Source of the DNA: Mastigocoleus testarum BC008
Lineage (GTDB): Bacteria; Cyanobacteriota; Cyanobacteriia; Cyanobacteriales; Nostocaceae
Direction: 5' to 3'
DNA: 40,001 bases
NCBI RefSeq assembly: GCF_001456025.1
Contig: NZ_LMTZ01000008.1
Span: forward strand, 1 to 40,001
Numbering within the stretch: the first letter of the stretch is position 1; the number at the start of each line of letters is the position of its first letter. This document shows positions 1-9,003 of this stretch, piece by piece. The translations under genes were made by a program, and so were the position numbers. The notes under the pieces are model-generated. The model searched no databases. It saw only the letters and a list, made by a program, of their open reading frames with translations, and had not been told where the DNA came from.

Positions 1-233
1 AACTCGAGAATTTTGGAACACTGCGAGAAGCCATGGAGCATGTCTTGACTTTAGCGTCCTAGCTAACCTGGCGGTTGCTATATTTAGAATTTTCTTATAA
101 TGTAAATATCAATGTAGTAAAAATTATTAAGGCTTAAACTTACCAATAAGCTTGTTTAATAATGAGTATATTGTGTAACTTCGAAAAAACTACAGGGTTA
201 CAAATACTTAGTTTTAATTAGTACAGGAGGTCG
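1..233. other. Left-edge spacer, possible 3' end of a gene
   Basis: No complete gene is visible. A short frame open from the left edge (3-62, + strand) ends with TAG at 60-62 and would encode a helical-looking tail ending in EHVLTLAS. It could be the C-terminus of a gene lying to the left, but it is too short to assign. The rest is AT-rich and should hold the promoter of the gene at 234. A 6-bp inverted repeat (TTAAAC/GTTTAA) lies near 135-160. Confidence 0.3.
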
Positions 234-572
234 ATTGTAGTCGCTACTCAAAACACTGAAAATACAATTGCTGTTCTTTCCAATGAAGATAATCTCAGGC
301 TCCTTAGTCAAAAATTAAAAAGCTGTTGCTTCCCGGTACAACAGATTTATTGGTTTTTTTCTGATGCTGGAGGTTTGTCAACACTAACTTTAGAAGATTT
401 AGGAATCCCCAGTGACCGAATAGATTTCTATATCCGACATTTTTTACTTGGTAACCATTTACTACTACTCAATTGTACGGATGAAGAAATTAGCAAAGTA
501 AAAAATAATATCGAACAAATAGATGTTGAATTCTGGGAAATGTATAGTTTAGATCGTACTGAATGTGCCTGA
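234..572 (+). CDS. Small GSP17M-like stress protein, non-standard start
   Basis: A protein of about 112 residues. The only in-frame standard start is TTG at 375, which leaves 65 residues. The open frame extends upstream to a stop at 219-221, and a perfect AGGAGG (225-230) lies just before ATT 234, GTA 237 and GTC 240. The extra N-terminal part (NTIAVLSNEDNLRLLSQKLK) aligns with the N-terminal lobe of the other GSP17M-like proteins in this window, such as KRAVGLFYSREEAEKAVHKL in the gene at 7996. The C-terminal part (LGIPSDRIDFY, then GNHLLLLN) matches their LGIPEERAKVY and FLVMV segment. It is therefore a complete two-lobe unit without the glycine zipper. Which codon initiates is unresolved: ATT is only 3 nt from the SD, GTA 6 nt. 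A sequencing error or a decayed start codon cannot be excluded. Function is unknown; its relatives are stress-associated. Confidence 0.6.
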   Translation: MVVATQNTENTIAVLSNEDNLRLLSQKLKSCCFPVQQIYWFFSDAGGLSTLTLEDLGIPSDRIDFYIRHFLLGNHLLLLNCTDEEISKVKNNIEQIDVEFWEMYSLDRTECA

Positions 573-1168
573 TATATAATAAATCTGGAAGATAAGTAAT
601 TAATTATTAAATCGATTTGGACAGGAATTCTGCTGTATACGGTGTGTTGTTGTAAAGTGCAACGCACCATTGTGGTGTTGATAGAATGGTGTTAATAGAA
701 GTGTCCTTATAGATTTTAGTTATAGCAAAAAGCCTGAAGCTAGAAAATTATGTTTTTCTTACTGCCTTCCCACTTTAAAGTTACCTTTAAAGATTTCTCT
801 TTTTCTTCCCACATTTCTCCTCCTAACTCAATTAGGTAATTTCTCACTGGGATAGGAAGGAGCAAAAGGAAACGAAAAACTGAAGGTTGAGAATAGGAAA
901 AATGTCTTAAACCAAAAGTGTAGGGCTATAAGTTTAAATAAACCTAAACCATTGAGAAGATACTGAAAAGAATGAGAGCAAGAATCCCAGAGGTCAAAAT
1001 ACAAGCAAACATCGTTACTCTACCGATAAATTCTCATTTTACACCTGTTTTTAAGTAAACAGATTGTCTATAGAGATGTAGTAATCTTATGTCTCTACAG
1101 AGAAGTTGGTTTTTGATGTGTGGTTCGCATAAACGAACGCTGCTGTAATAACTGCTCGAGAGGTTCTT
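573..1168. other. Long spacer upstream of the DUF389 gene
   Basis: No gene is seen in about 600 bp. It holds a 14-bp tandem duplication (673-686 and 687-700, one mismatch) and a short hairpin GTTCG/CGAAC (1123-1138) that probably falls in the leader of the next gene. A weak ribosome-binding sequence, GAGAGG, lies at 1158-1163. Confidence 0.6.
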
Positions 1169-2965
1169 ATGACTCAGCAAAAGTACTCCAACAATTCCAG
1201 TAAATTGCTTCCAATTATTCGAAATTCGTTATCTGATAACTTAGGGGTGAGTCCAACCCGTAAAGAACAGGTTTATATAGACATATATAAGTCAGTAAGC
1301 TTGAAAGATGTTAGCTACTGGATTGAAGTTTTATTTTCTGCAGGTATCGCAACCGTAGGGTTAGTACTAAATAGCCCCGCAGTGATTATTGGTGCGATGT
1401 TAATCTCGCCATTGATGGGAAGTATTCTTGCTAATGGATTAGCATTAGCCGCAGGTGATTTAATCTTAGCCTGGCGAGCACTGCTTAAACTTATTTTGAG
1501 TTGTGCTACTGCTATTTTATTTGCATTTCTGCTGGTGTGGTTTCTTCCTTTCAAGGAAATGACCGCCGAAATTTTAGCTCGTACCCGACCAAATATTTTA
1601 GATTTGGTTGTCGCTTTATTTTCTGGTGCAGTTGGTTCTATTGCGATTTGTAAAAAACCAAAAGGTGTTGTCACTTCTATTCCTGGAGTTGCGATCGCTG
1701 TTGCCCTGATGCCACCCTTGTGCGTGGTAGGTTATGGTTTGGGGATCGCTGCGGGCGAAGATTTCACCAATGGGTCACAAATTGCTAGTGGTGGTGGCTT
1801 ATTATTCTTGACTAATTTAGTAGCTATTACTTTCACCGCAATGATAGTGTTTCTTGCTTTACACATTGACAGCGCTCGGGTTACGCGAGACGTTAAACAA
1901 TGGCGTCAACAAGATGAAGAAACGATATGGATGCAGGATATTTTGGGAGGTTTACCTGCATCGAAAAGGATGAGGAAGATTGGCAGTCTCCCAGCGCGAT
2001 TTATGCTGATTTTCTTTACTATAGTTGCAATTTTTATACCACTCAACGAATCATTTAGCCAGCTCAAACAAGAAGTTTCCCACAAACAACAGGAAAACTC
2101 TACCAAGTCAGCAGTCAGAAAGATATGGCAAGAAAATTTTGCTAATTTACCCAACGGTGAACCCCGTTCCTTTATTAGCGAATTAGCAACCCGCACCAGA
2201 AACCAGAAGTTACTAATTCAACTTCAGGTGTTTACTAGTAAACTGTACACGCCAGAAGAAAAAAGTAATTATGTGAGCAAACTCGCTAAGCGCTTGAATA
2301 AACCACCGGAGTTATTAAGCCTAAAGTTAATTGAGATTCCTACTGCGTCCAATGAACTTATTAGTTCTCTAGCAGAAGAAAAAAAAGAAACGGTAGAATC
2401 AGCAACGATTACAATTCCTCAGTTACACGCCAATTTTACTCAAGAAATAGAATCTGCAATTAGCAACCTGCGACTACCACCACCAGCAGAAATGGTTGAT
2501 TATGAGATTATCACTACTCGTGCAACACCACTAAATGTGCGAATGATCTATTTAAGCGAACGTGATATTAATCCAGATGCAAAGGTAATGCTAGCAGATG
2601 AGATCAAAACAAGATTGGAGTATCCATCTGCGGTAGTCAGTATGAAGAGAATTCCTCGGGTAATGGGAGATATATCATTTACTCGGAATGACTCTAAACT
2701 AACCCAATTCGATATGCAAAGATTGGATAATGTTGCTAAAATTCTTCAACGACAACCGAATTTACGTTTAGAAGTAACATCCCACAAGCAGATTGACGAA
2801 CCCGAAGAAATTTTACGCGATCGCTCCCAAGTGATTACCCAATACCTACGTTCGAGATGGCAAATTAAACCTGAGAGAATAGTACCCACAAACGGAAATA
2901 CTTCTCGATTTAATGCCGTACTTAAATTAAAAACAAAATCTTCAAATAAAACCTTTACAATTTAA
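1169..2965 (+). CDS. DUF389 membrane protein with OmpA-like C-terminal region
   Basis: A 598-residue protein with a DUF389-type membrane domain. From about residue 48 there are several hydrophobic segments with family-typical patches: the stretch around PAVIIGAMLISPLMG, then SGAVGSIAI, then VTSIPGVAIAVALMPPL. A further membrane segment lies near 215 and another near 280-297, followed by a soluble C-terminal half of about 300 residues. The last part (from about 500: ISFTRNDSKLTQFDMQRLD, then LRLEVTSH, then RSQVITQYL) resembles the OmpA/MotB peptidoglycan-associated fold in order and spacing, but it is divergent. The ATG at 1169 has GAGAGG 5 nt upstream. The role of DUF389 is not established; a membrane transporter or anchor is the usual suggestion. 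The tail would place a cell-wall-facing domain in the periplasm, which is inference. The stop codon lies within an 18-bp tandem duplication. Confidence 0.8.
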   Translation: MTQQKYSNNSSKLLPIIRNSLSDNLGVSPTRKEQVYIDIYKSVSLKDVSYWIEVLFSAGIATVGLVLNSPAVIIGAMLISPLMGSILANGLALAAGDLILAWRALLKLILSCATAILFAFLLVWFLPFKEMTAEILARTRPNILDLVVALFSGAVGSIAICKKPKGVVTSIPGVAIAVALMPPLCVVGYGLGIAAGEDFTNGSQIASGGGLLFLTNLVAITFTAMIVFLALHIDSARVTRDVKQWRQQDEETIWMQDILGGLPASKRMRKIGSLPARFMLIFFTIVAIFIPLNESFSQLKQEVSHKQQENSTKSAVRKIWQENFANLPNGEPRSFISELATRTRNQKLLIQLQVFTSKLYTPEEKSNYVSKLAKRLNKPPELLSLKLIEIPTASNELISSLAEEKKETVESATITIPQLHANFTQEIESAISNLRLPPPAEMVDYEIITTRATPLNVRMIYLSERDINPDAKVMLADEIKTRLEYPSAVVSMKRIPRVMGDISFTRNDSKLTQFDMQRLDNVAKILQRQPNLRLEVTSHKQIDEPEEILRDRSQVITQYLRSRWQIKPERIVPTNGNTSRFNAVLKLKTKSSNKTFTI

Positions 2966-2996
2966 GTAATTTATCCAGTTTAAGTAATTTATCCAG
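2961..2996. repeat. 18-bp exact tandem duplication over a stop codon
   Basis: Two perfect head-to-tail copies of TTTAAGTAATTTATCCAG (2961-2978, 2979-2996). The first copy contains the TAA stop of the DUF389 gene. It probably arose by replication slippage. Confidence 0.9.
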
Positions 2997-3051
2997 TAAA
3001 CTACTTTGTCCTATAATTTCGCTTATAAGGACAGGCTAAAGTACTTACTTC

Positions 3052-4881
3052 ATGAAATCTCAAAATTGCGGTGGCGATCGCACAAATAAAGTTAGCAGTT
3101 TCCTAACTCGTTTGTCTGTTCGTCAAAAGCGAAAACTGATTATTTTTATACCAATTTTCTGTTTGGTGATTTCTTTAATTGCTTTGTGGATGCAAAGACA
3201 ACATACTATTGCAGCACGTCGAGATGTGGATCGGGTAGAACGAGTTTTGCTAGAAACTAATCGTTTATCAGTATCATTACTGAATGCTGAGGCGGGAGTA
3301 CGTGGCTACTATGTTACTCGTAATTCCGAATTTTTAGAGCCTTACAAACAAACAAGACAAGAAATACCCATTTATTTTGATCGTCTCGCTCGCTTAGCTG
3401 AATATAACTCCCAGCGACAACAGCAAGTTCTGAGCTTAAGAAAATTAGTTCGCAAGGAAATAAATCTTTTAGAGCGAAACCTGGTTACAGTGAATAATGT
3501 GGGAAATATTTCCTCTGAGATTCCTCTTTTGAGAGACTTACTAATTGATAGTAAAGAAACCCTGGACGAAATTCGTGTAGCTATTGATGAACTTACTACC
3601 GATGAACGAAAACTATTGAGACGACGTAACGAATACTTGGATAGTCAAGCAAATTCTAACAATTTGGTGTTGCAGTTAGCAATTGGAGTAAGTCTTTTGG
3701 GTTCTTTAGTGGCAGTTTACCTTTTTGAACGTTTGGAGAGGGAACTACAAGTAGGAAAACTTAAACTCAGCCAAAATAAAGAAATTTTAAACTCAATTCT
3801 CGCTAATGTAATTGATGGGGTTATTCTGCTTGACCGCGAGCGAAAAATTGAAATTTGTAACCTAGCTGTTGAGAACATGTTTGGTTACAAATCATCAGAA
3901 ATTATTGGTCAAAAGTTATCAAAATTATTGAGAGATTCTAAAGGAAAGAACATTGAGAGGAAAGAAAAATTTGTATTACCTCAATTTAACAGCCGTGTAG
4001 AAGCTTGTGGGAAGCAAAAAAACGGTGTATGTTTTCCCCTTGAGTTATCAACTAGCGAAACTCCATTAAACTCTCAAGAGCTAGTTATAATACGTGATAT
4101 GACTGAGCGCCAGCGTATAGAAGTAACTTTGCAGAAAAATGCAGAAGAGCTTGCTTTTCTAAGCACAATTCTGCTTCAGAAGAATACTGAGTTAGAAGAG
4201 CAAAATAAAGAATTAGATAGCTTTACATATGCTGTTTCTCATGATTTAAAAGCACCCTTAAGAGCAATAAATAATCTTTCTGAGTGGATTGAAGAAGATC
4301 TAAAAGATTTTTTAACTCAAGATACACAACACAATATGAATCTACTACGGGGAAGAGTAAAGCGTATGGCGGCTTTAATTGACGCTTTACTTGAATATTC
4401 TCGTGTAGGACGTAAAAACATCGAACCTGAAACTGTCGCAGTAGATAAGCTTATTTCCGAAGTTATTAACCTTCTTAATCCTCCACCAGAAATAGAGATT
4501 AAAGTCACCCCTAACTTACCCACCTTGATTACAAAAAAAATACTGTTATTTCAAGTATTTTCTAATTTAATTGGTAATGCGATTAAGCATCGCCATCATC
4601 CAAAAGGAATAATTGAAATTACCTTTAAAGAAGGGAAAGGGGATAAATTTTATGAGTTTAAGGTAGCTGACGACGGTTATGGTATCGAACATAAATACTA
4701 CAGTCAAATTTTTAATATTTTTCAAACACTACAAGCAAGAGATAAAACCGAAAATACGGGAATTGGTCTTTCTATTGTAAAAAAAATAGTCGAGCAGCAA
4801 GGTGGAAGAATTAATGTCGAATCTCAAGTAGGGAAAGGTTCTATCTTTTCCTTCACTTGGCTAGAAAATAAACCTGAATAA
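3052..4881 (+). CDS. CHASE3-PAS sensor histidine kinase
   Basis: A membrane sensor kinase of 609 residues. One transmembrane helix (about 29-47) is followed by a CHASE3-type extracytoplasmic domain (about 55-190, with LLNAEAGVRGYYVTR), a second helix (about 204-224), a PAS domain (about 241-350), a coiled linker rich in E, Q and K, and then the HisKA domain with AVSHDLKAP and phosphoacceptor His397. The ATPase domain (about 485-605) keeps the N box (FSNLIGNAIKH), the G1 box (DDGYGI) and the G2 box (TGIGLSIV), so an active kinase is expected. CHASE3 ligands are generally unknown. No response regulator is adjacent; the nearest ones in the window are the single-domain regulator at 27926 and the NarL type at 38789, and a link to either is only a guess. 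Only 86 bp separate it from the DUF389 gene, so co-transcription is possible. No clear SD precedes the ATG. Confidence 0.92.
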   Translation: MKSQNCGGDRTNKVSSFLTRLSVRQKRKLIIFIPIFCLVISLIALWMQRQHTIAARRDVDRVERVLLETNRLSVSLLNAEAGVRGYYVTRNSEFLEPYKQTRQEIPIYFDRLARLAEYNSQRQQQVLSLRKLVRKEINLLERNLVTVNNVGNISSEIPLLRDLLIDSKETLDEIRVAIDELTTDERKLLRRRNEYLDSQANSNNLVLQLAIGVSLLGSLVAVYLFERLERELQVGKLKLSQNKEILNSILANVIDGVILLDRERKIEICNLAVENMFGYKSSEIIGQKLSKLLRDSKGKNIERKEKFVLPQFNSRVEACGKQKNGVCFPLELSTSETPLNSQELVIIRDMTERQRIEVTLQKNAEELAFLSTILLQKNTELEEQNKELDSFTYAVSHDLKAPLRAINNLSEWIEEDLKDFLTQDTQHNMNLLRGRVKRMAALIDALLEYSRVGRKNIEPETVAVDKLISEVINLLNPPPEIEIKVTPNLPTLITKKILLFQVFSNLIGNAIKHRHHPKGIIEITFKEGKGDKFYEFKVADDGYGIEHKYYSQIFNIFQTLQARDKTENTGIGLSIVKKIVEQQGGRINVESQVGKGSIFSFTWLENKPE

Positions 4882-4980
4882 TCTAAATTCTAGTAGTAAG
4901 CGTATAATTTAGACAGTCATCTGTTCTTGAAGTGAAGCAGGGAAAAAGGAAGAGGTGAAAATATCCAATTATGAAAATTT

Positions 4981-5008
4981 AGTGTTATATATTCAGTGTT
5001 ATATATTA
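4981..5008. repeat. 14-bp tandem duplication between convergent genes
   Basis: AGTGTTATATATTC followed at once by AGTGTTATATATTA (one mismatch), in the spacer between the histidine kinase and the convergent mscS-like gene. No clear terminator is seen in this 224-bp spacer. Confidence 0.85.
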
Positions 5009-5105
5009 ATTAGCAATTACTCCGCATGGTATATTCAAAATCAGTCTCGCGGTTGAATTGGTATAAAAGATTAAATGTTATAATTTGCTCAAATGAATGC
5101 CTGAC

Positions 5106-6245
5106 CTAAATCGTCATTGGTGAATCAATATAAATCATCGGTTCTGGCATAGAAAATTTAAGGTCATAAGTTGACAACTTGAAAGCAATAGCTTGGTCAG
5201 CCAGTTCAACCAAACGTTTGCGCAACTTGAGGGAATCTTCTCCCGAACTAGTGAGGAAAAAGTTAACTCTAACGCGAGTCTTTAAATTATCGTCGGTGTT
5301 AGAAAAGTAAATTCTTGTGTTGCCTTTACTTATACCCCAAAATGTATCCGTACTCTCGATAATTACCCTTTTTACTAAAGCCCGTTCACTTTCTTTGAGT
5401 AACCGAGAAAAATCTAGATAAAACATCGCTACGACTTTTTTACCCCTGGTAATATTTTCGATATGCTTACTAGCCATAATTGAGTTAGGAACGATGATGA
5501 TTGTGTTTCTAGCAGCAGTGCGAATTTTAGTCGAGCGCAAACCAATTGATTCAACTCGTCCGTAAACATCTTCGCCATAGGGGTTGAAGTTAACCTGAAT
5601 ATATTCTCCTGGTTGATAAGGACGATCCAAAAATAGCTCTAAAGTACCAATCAATCTTTCTAAAGCTTGTCGCGCTCCAAAAGCTACTGCAACACCCCCA
5701 ATACCGATACTAGTTAAAATTGCAGTTAGGTTAAGCTGTAAGCCTGAAGCAAAAATAATGACAGCAAATAAGATAATTATGACATTAGTTAGAGTTTCAA
5801 ATACTAAAGCTACCTCATTAACCTCTCCACCTAAACGTTGAACCAGATCGATCGCATGAAGGCGAATTGCACGTTGAGCTAATCGCGAAGCAAGCCAGGC
5901 GATACTAATGGCTAAAGCCAAATATACAAAAAAGCCCAATATTTGATAAATTACTTGGTATTTCCACAATATATTTAAACAAAGAGCAATAAAAACTAGG
6001 GTTCCAATATTAATAATAGAGTTTTTGACTGGTTTAATAGATTCAGCATTAAAACCTTTGATATCTAAGCGAAAGAAGCGCACAGCAAACTTCAGTATCC
6101 AGCAAAAGAATAAAGGCAAAAATCTCCCAAATATGGGTGCAATAAAAACACCAAACAGAAATAGTCCAAATCTCCAAAATAGTTCTAGGAAAAAGTTTTG
6201 TGTCTCCTCATTCAGTTGTAGAAATTCAAAATTGAATCCTGGCAT
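5106..6245 (-). CDS. MscS-family mechanosensitive channel (379 aa)
   Basis: A small-conductance mechanosensitive channel homologue that should release solutes on hypo-osmotic shock. There are several hydrophobic helices (about 22-48, 68-95, 102-127, 150-175). These are followed by the MscS pore-lining helix and beta domain from about 170: TSIGIGGVAVAFGARQALER, then LFLDRPYQPGEYI, then RVESIGLRSTKIRT and IIIVPNS, ending near residue 360. The Gly/Ala-rich pore helix with GIGGVAVAFG is the family hallmark. It is the downstream gene of a same-strand pair; only 23 bp separate it from the paralogue at 6269-7459. No good SD is visible before the ATG, so translation may depend on the upstream gene. 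The extra N-terminal helices place it in the medium-length cyanobacterial MscS group rather than with three-helix E. coli MscS. Confidence 0.92.
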   Translation of the reverse strand: MPGFNFEFLQLNEETQNFFLELFWRFGLFLFGVFIAPIFGRFLPLFFCWILKFAVRFFRLDIKGFNAESIKPVKNSIINIGTLVFIALCLNILWKYQVIYQILGFFVYLALAISIAWLASRLAQRAIRLHAIDLVQRLGGEVNEVALVFETLTNVIIILFAVIIFASGLQLNLTAILTSIGIGGVAVAFGARQALERLIGTLELFLDRPYQPGEYIQVNFNPYGEDVYGRVESIGLRSTKIRTAARNTIIIVPNSIMASKHIENITRGKKVVAMFYLDFSRLLKESERALVKRVIIESTDTFWGISKGNTRIYFSNTDDNLKTRVRVNFFLTSSGEDSLKLRKRLVELADQAIAFKLSTYDLKFSMPEPMIYIDSPMTI

Positions 6246-6268
6246 AATTTGCTTTGCTATTTTATGAT

Positions 6269-7459
6269 TTAGATATTCATGGGTTGAGTAATATCAAGGG
6301 TTTGTTCTTCAAAATAGCAATTTACTCCATGGTTTTGTAGTCGTTCAATAATATTGTCTCTGGCAATCTCGAGTAAGTTTTTCCGTAACTCCATCGAATT
6401 TTCCGCTGCTCCGAGAATATAAAAAATAAGTTTAGCCTGCACATAACCCTCACCTGAAGCATCGGTTAAATCTTCAAAAGCAACTTGTGTTAAGGTGCGA
6501 TCAATTCCTAAGATATCTTGAGTGCTTTCTAGTATTGATTGGTGAGTTAGTGCTTTTTCCTCATCAGACATTGTCTTAAAAAAGTTTAACTTCACCACAG
6601 AAATTACTCTTCTTGCCCTGGTCATATTTTCGATCTTAATTTGAGCAAGTTCGCTATTGGGAATAACAGCTAAAGTATTTTTCCCTGATAGTCGAATTTT
6701 AGTAGAGCGCCAGCCAATCGATTCTACTCTCCCGATAGTGCTATCCGGTAAATGTATGTAGTCGTCAACTACAAAGGGACGATCAATAATCAGGACTAAA
6801 CTCCAAAGTATTTGTTCGATAATTTTTTGGGATGCAAAAGCGATCGCTACACCCCCAAGTCCCAAACTGGCGATCAGACCGAGCAGGTTAATTCGATGTA
6901 TTTGTGCAAACACAAAAATAACACTTAAGATTATTGATAAATTACAGAGAAATCTGCCAAGAACAATTAACTCACTGTTTATTTTATCTTGGTTTTCTAA
7001 CGTAGCTCCTAGCAAATAATTATCAAATAATTCTTTGATTATAGTAAATCCAAGAAAAATAACATTTAAGGCAATGAGTAAGCTAATGGGGAATTCAAAG
7101 AAATATAACCACTCAGCAGCAGGGATAATAAGAATAGCTATGTCAGCGAGGCTAATAATAGTAATACAGCTTAGCCATGTCTGATGAGGCAGAATTACAT
7201 TCTGATAAACATTTTGGGTTTCAATCGAGAATAAACTAGTATTTAATGAGCCAATTGCTTTGGGTAGTTGCGAATAAGATAAACCTATTACAAGGACGAA
7301 AGTCAATAAAGTAATTATACTTCCTAGCAAAGTCATGCTTACCTGAAGTATGTCTGGTAAATTAGTAACGATCCCCGGGGGTATACAGCGAGTGAAAACT
7401 TCAAATACTTCTAAGTAATAATTCATAGTAATCCAGTTCCAATGAAAGAAATGAACCAT
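6269..7459 (-). CDS. MscS-family mechanosensitive channel (396 aa)
   Basis: Paralogue of and partner to the gene at 5106-6245. Several N-terminal transmembrane helices precede the MscS core, with pore helix IASLGLGGVAIAFASQKIIE (about residues 200-220), then LIIDRPFVVDDYI, then GRVESIGWRSTKIRLSG and LAVIPNSE. The core is clearly homologous to the neighbour's (RVESIG.RSTKIR and the PNS motif are shared), but the N-terminal halves differ, so this is an old tandem duplication or a heteromeric pair. It is the first gene of the two-gene unit. Residue 12 is also Met (codon 7424-7426) and could be the true start, because the first ATG has no recognisable SD. No terminator lies between the two genes. 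Confidence 0.92.
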   Translation of the reverse strand: MVHFFHWNWITMNYYLEVFEVFTRCIPPGIVTNLPDILQVSMTLLGSIITLLTFVLVIGLSYSQLPKAIGSLNTSLFSIETQNVYQNVILPHQTWLSCITIISLADIAILIIPAAEWLYFFEFPISLLIALNVIFLGFTIIKELFDNYLLGATLENQDKINSELIVLGRFLCNLSIILSVIFVFAQIHRINLLGLIASLGLGGVAIAFASQKIIEQILWSLVLIIDRPFVVDDYIHLPDSTIGRVESIGWRSTKIRLSGKNTLAVIPNSELAQIKIENMTRARRVISVVKLNFFKTMSDEEKALTHQSILESTQDILGIDRTLTQVAFEDLTDASGEGYVQAKLIFYILGAAENSMELRKNLLEIARDNIIERLQNHGVNCYFEEQTLDITQPMNI

Positions 7460-7764
7460 TTAAGAGTAAGGGGGGAAGGAGTAGATTTTAATCATCCTCT
7501 TCTTTTCTATTCAATGTTTGTATTCTCTGCTCCTTGAAATCTCTTCCCTGGGCTTGTTTCTGTCAAGCTCAATCTTGTAATTAGAATCATAAGCAGCAAA
7601 ACGTTAGCCCTAAAGAGTAGAATACAGTGCGCGATACATAAAGACACAAAGCATGTCATTTCCCAGTTATTACCGATTGTAATTAAGGGTGTACGAAAAG
7701 CTAAAACAACTGCGGCTAGTAGTTACAGCTAAGTATCTTTGCTGTATCCATTAAATACTGAAAA

Positions 7765-7787
7765 TCCTCAGTCCAAAGACATGAGGA
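7765..7787 (-). terminator. Stem-loop, possible terminator of the avaK-like gene
   Basis: Arms TCCTCAGTC and GACATGAGGA pair with one bulged base around a short loop. Read on the - strand it is followed by TTTTC, which suits termination of the gene ending at 7996, although the U-tract is short. Confidence 0.4.
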
Positions 7788-7825
7788 ATGTAAAAAGTGA
7801 TCCCTGAGGCTTATACTTTGTTATT

Positions 7826-7893
7826 GCTCCTCCTGTGTAGTAAGGTATCAAGCTTCACTATCGGTAAAATTCTCTACCATATAAGGGAGGAGC
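7826..7893. other. Long stem-loop, 8-bp perfect arms
   Basis: GCTCCTCC (7826-7833) pairs perfectly with GGAGGAGC (7886-7893). A second small hairpin, GGTA/TACC (7863-7878), lies inside. It lies about 100 bp beyond the avaK-like stop. It could be an mRNA 3' structure or a small RNA; this is not resolved. Confidence 0.4.
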
Positions 7894-7995
7894 TAAGTAT
7901 AGAGATTCACTCTAAATGCTGATTTATTTAATTATTACACGATATCGGAATGTGCAAGTTACGACAGCTTGACGTATAAAATCTGAGATTAGTAT

Positions 7996-9003
7996 TTAAT
8001 GCCGTTTTTTAATAACTGGTTTACCATCAACATCAACTTCCAATTCTTCACGACGAAGTTTTTCTTTTGCTTCTACTGTATCGCGCTCAACTTCTTTGCG
8101 AACTTTAACTTCTTCACGAACAAAAGCTTGCTTTTGTATATCCGCTGACTCTTCATAAACTTCCATGCGAGCAACTTTTCCACCAGAAAAGTCAGTAGTG
8201 CCAGGAGATACTTGACCTGGATTTGTGGGGTTACTTCGCTCAACCACAATTCTCTCTTTTTCAATGGGAACAGAAACACTCGCAGTTTCTGTTTCTACGC
8301 GCTTACCTACTGATACCTCACCAGCCTTAGCCCGTTCTTTATCTGCAACTAGACGCTCTTCATACAGCTTTATATTTTCTTTATTTTCAGTTTCTTGAAC
8401 TCCAGTATATTCAGAACTAGCAACTGGTGTAACAGCTTCTGGCGATGAAGAAACTTGTGATGGTGCATCATAAATCCCAAATTCTTCAACACCACATTCG
8501 CGCATGTACGTTTCAGCTCTGATGACTTCCTTCACAGTTCCAGTCACCATCACTAAAAAGCTACCTCCAGCGACCCGATCGCTATAGACTTTTGCTCGCT
8601 CCTCAGGTATACCTAGACCTATCAAAGCACCAACTAAGCCACCTGCTGCTGCGCCAATAGCACCACCTGCTAGGGTCGTTGCAATCGCAGTTGCTTCAGC
8701 TCCGGCTAAAAGAATAGGACCAACACCAGGAATAGCTAAGGTTCCTAAACCTACCAACAAACCAGTGATCCCGCCCAAAGCTCCGCCAGTCAAAGCTCCA
8801 GCTGCTGCACCATCATCAGCTTTATTGCCAATGTCTTCAGTAGTTTCAGTCCCAACTACTTTATCAGCGTCCCGCGCTACTACGGAAACTCTGTCCATAT
8901 CAAAACCAGCATCTTTTAATTTGTGAACTGCTTTCTCTGCTTCTTCACGACTATAAAATAAACCGACGGCACGCTTATATTCAGTATTATATGCAGTATT
9001 CAT
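7996..9003 (-). CDS. AvaK/YsnF-type stress protein: GSP17M-like, glycine zipper, DUF2382
   Basis: A 335-residue protein in three parts. Residues 10-48 form a GSP17M-like N-terminal lobe (AVGLFYSREEAEKAVHKL). Residues 65-130 are a glycine/alanine-rich glycine-zipper hydrophobic segment (GALTGGALGGITGLLVGLG). The second lobe (about 129-178) carries LGIPEERAKVY. After a Ser/Pro linker, residues about 210-335 form a charged DUF2382 (YsnF/AvaK) domain with the repeated pattern LYEERL, KAGEV, VPIEKERIVVERS, then EVYEESADI.KQAFVREEV. The family includes AvaK, described as an akinete marker in Anabaena, and is broadly associated with stress and dormancy; its molecular function is not known. The zipper suggests membrane association. 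GGAG lies 8 nt before the ATG. It is divergent from the lipoprotein at 9795, with a 791-bp spacer between them. Confidence 0.88.
   Translation of the reverse strand: MNTAYNTEYKRAVGLFYSREEAEKAVHKLKDAGFDMDRVSVVARDADKVVGTETTEDIGNKADDGAAAGALTGGALGGITGLLVGLGTLAIPGVGPILLAGAEATAIATTLAGGAIGAAAGGLVGALIGLGIPEERAKVYSDRVAGGSFLVMVTGTVKEVIRAETYMRECGVEEFGIYDAPSQVSSSPEAVTPVASSEYTGVQETENKENIKLYEERLVADKERAKAGEVSVGKRVETETASVSVPIEKERIVVERSNPTNPGQVSPGTTDFSGGKVARMEVYEESADIQKQAFVREEVKVRKEVERDTVEAKEKLRREELEVDVDGKPVIKKRH

Larger units (their letters stand above)
7460..7995. other. Spacer between avaK-like gene and mscS pair
   Basis: No gene is seen in 536 bp. It carries the two stem-loops described separately (7765-7787 and 7826-7893), both downstream of the avaK-like gene on the - strand, and should contain the promoter of the mscS pair near 7460-7600. 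No motif I could name is present there. Confidence 0.6.

Noticed and set aside
1123..1138. tRNA-like or riboswitch-like hairpin (GTTCG/CGAAC)
   Set aside because: Only a 5-bp stem with no further arms and no conserved aptamer; treated as a simple leader hairpin.
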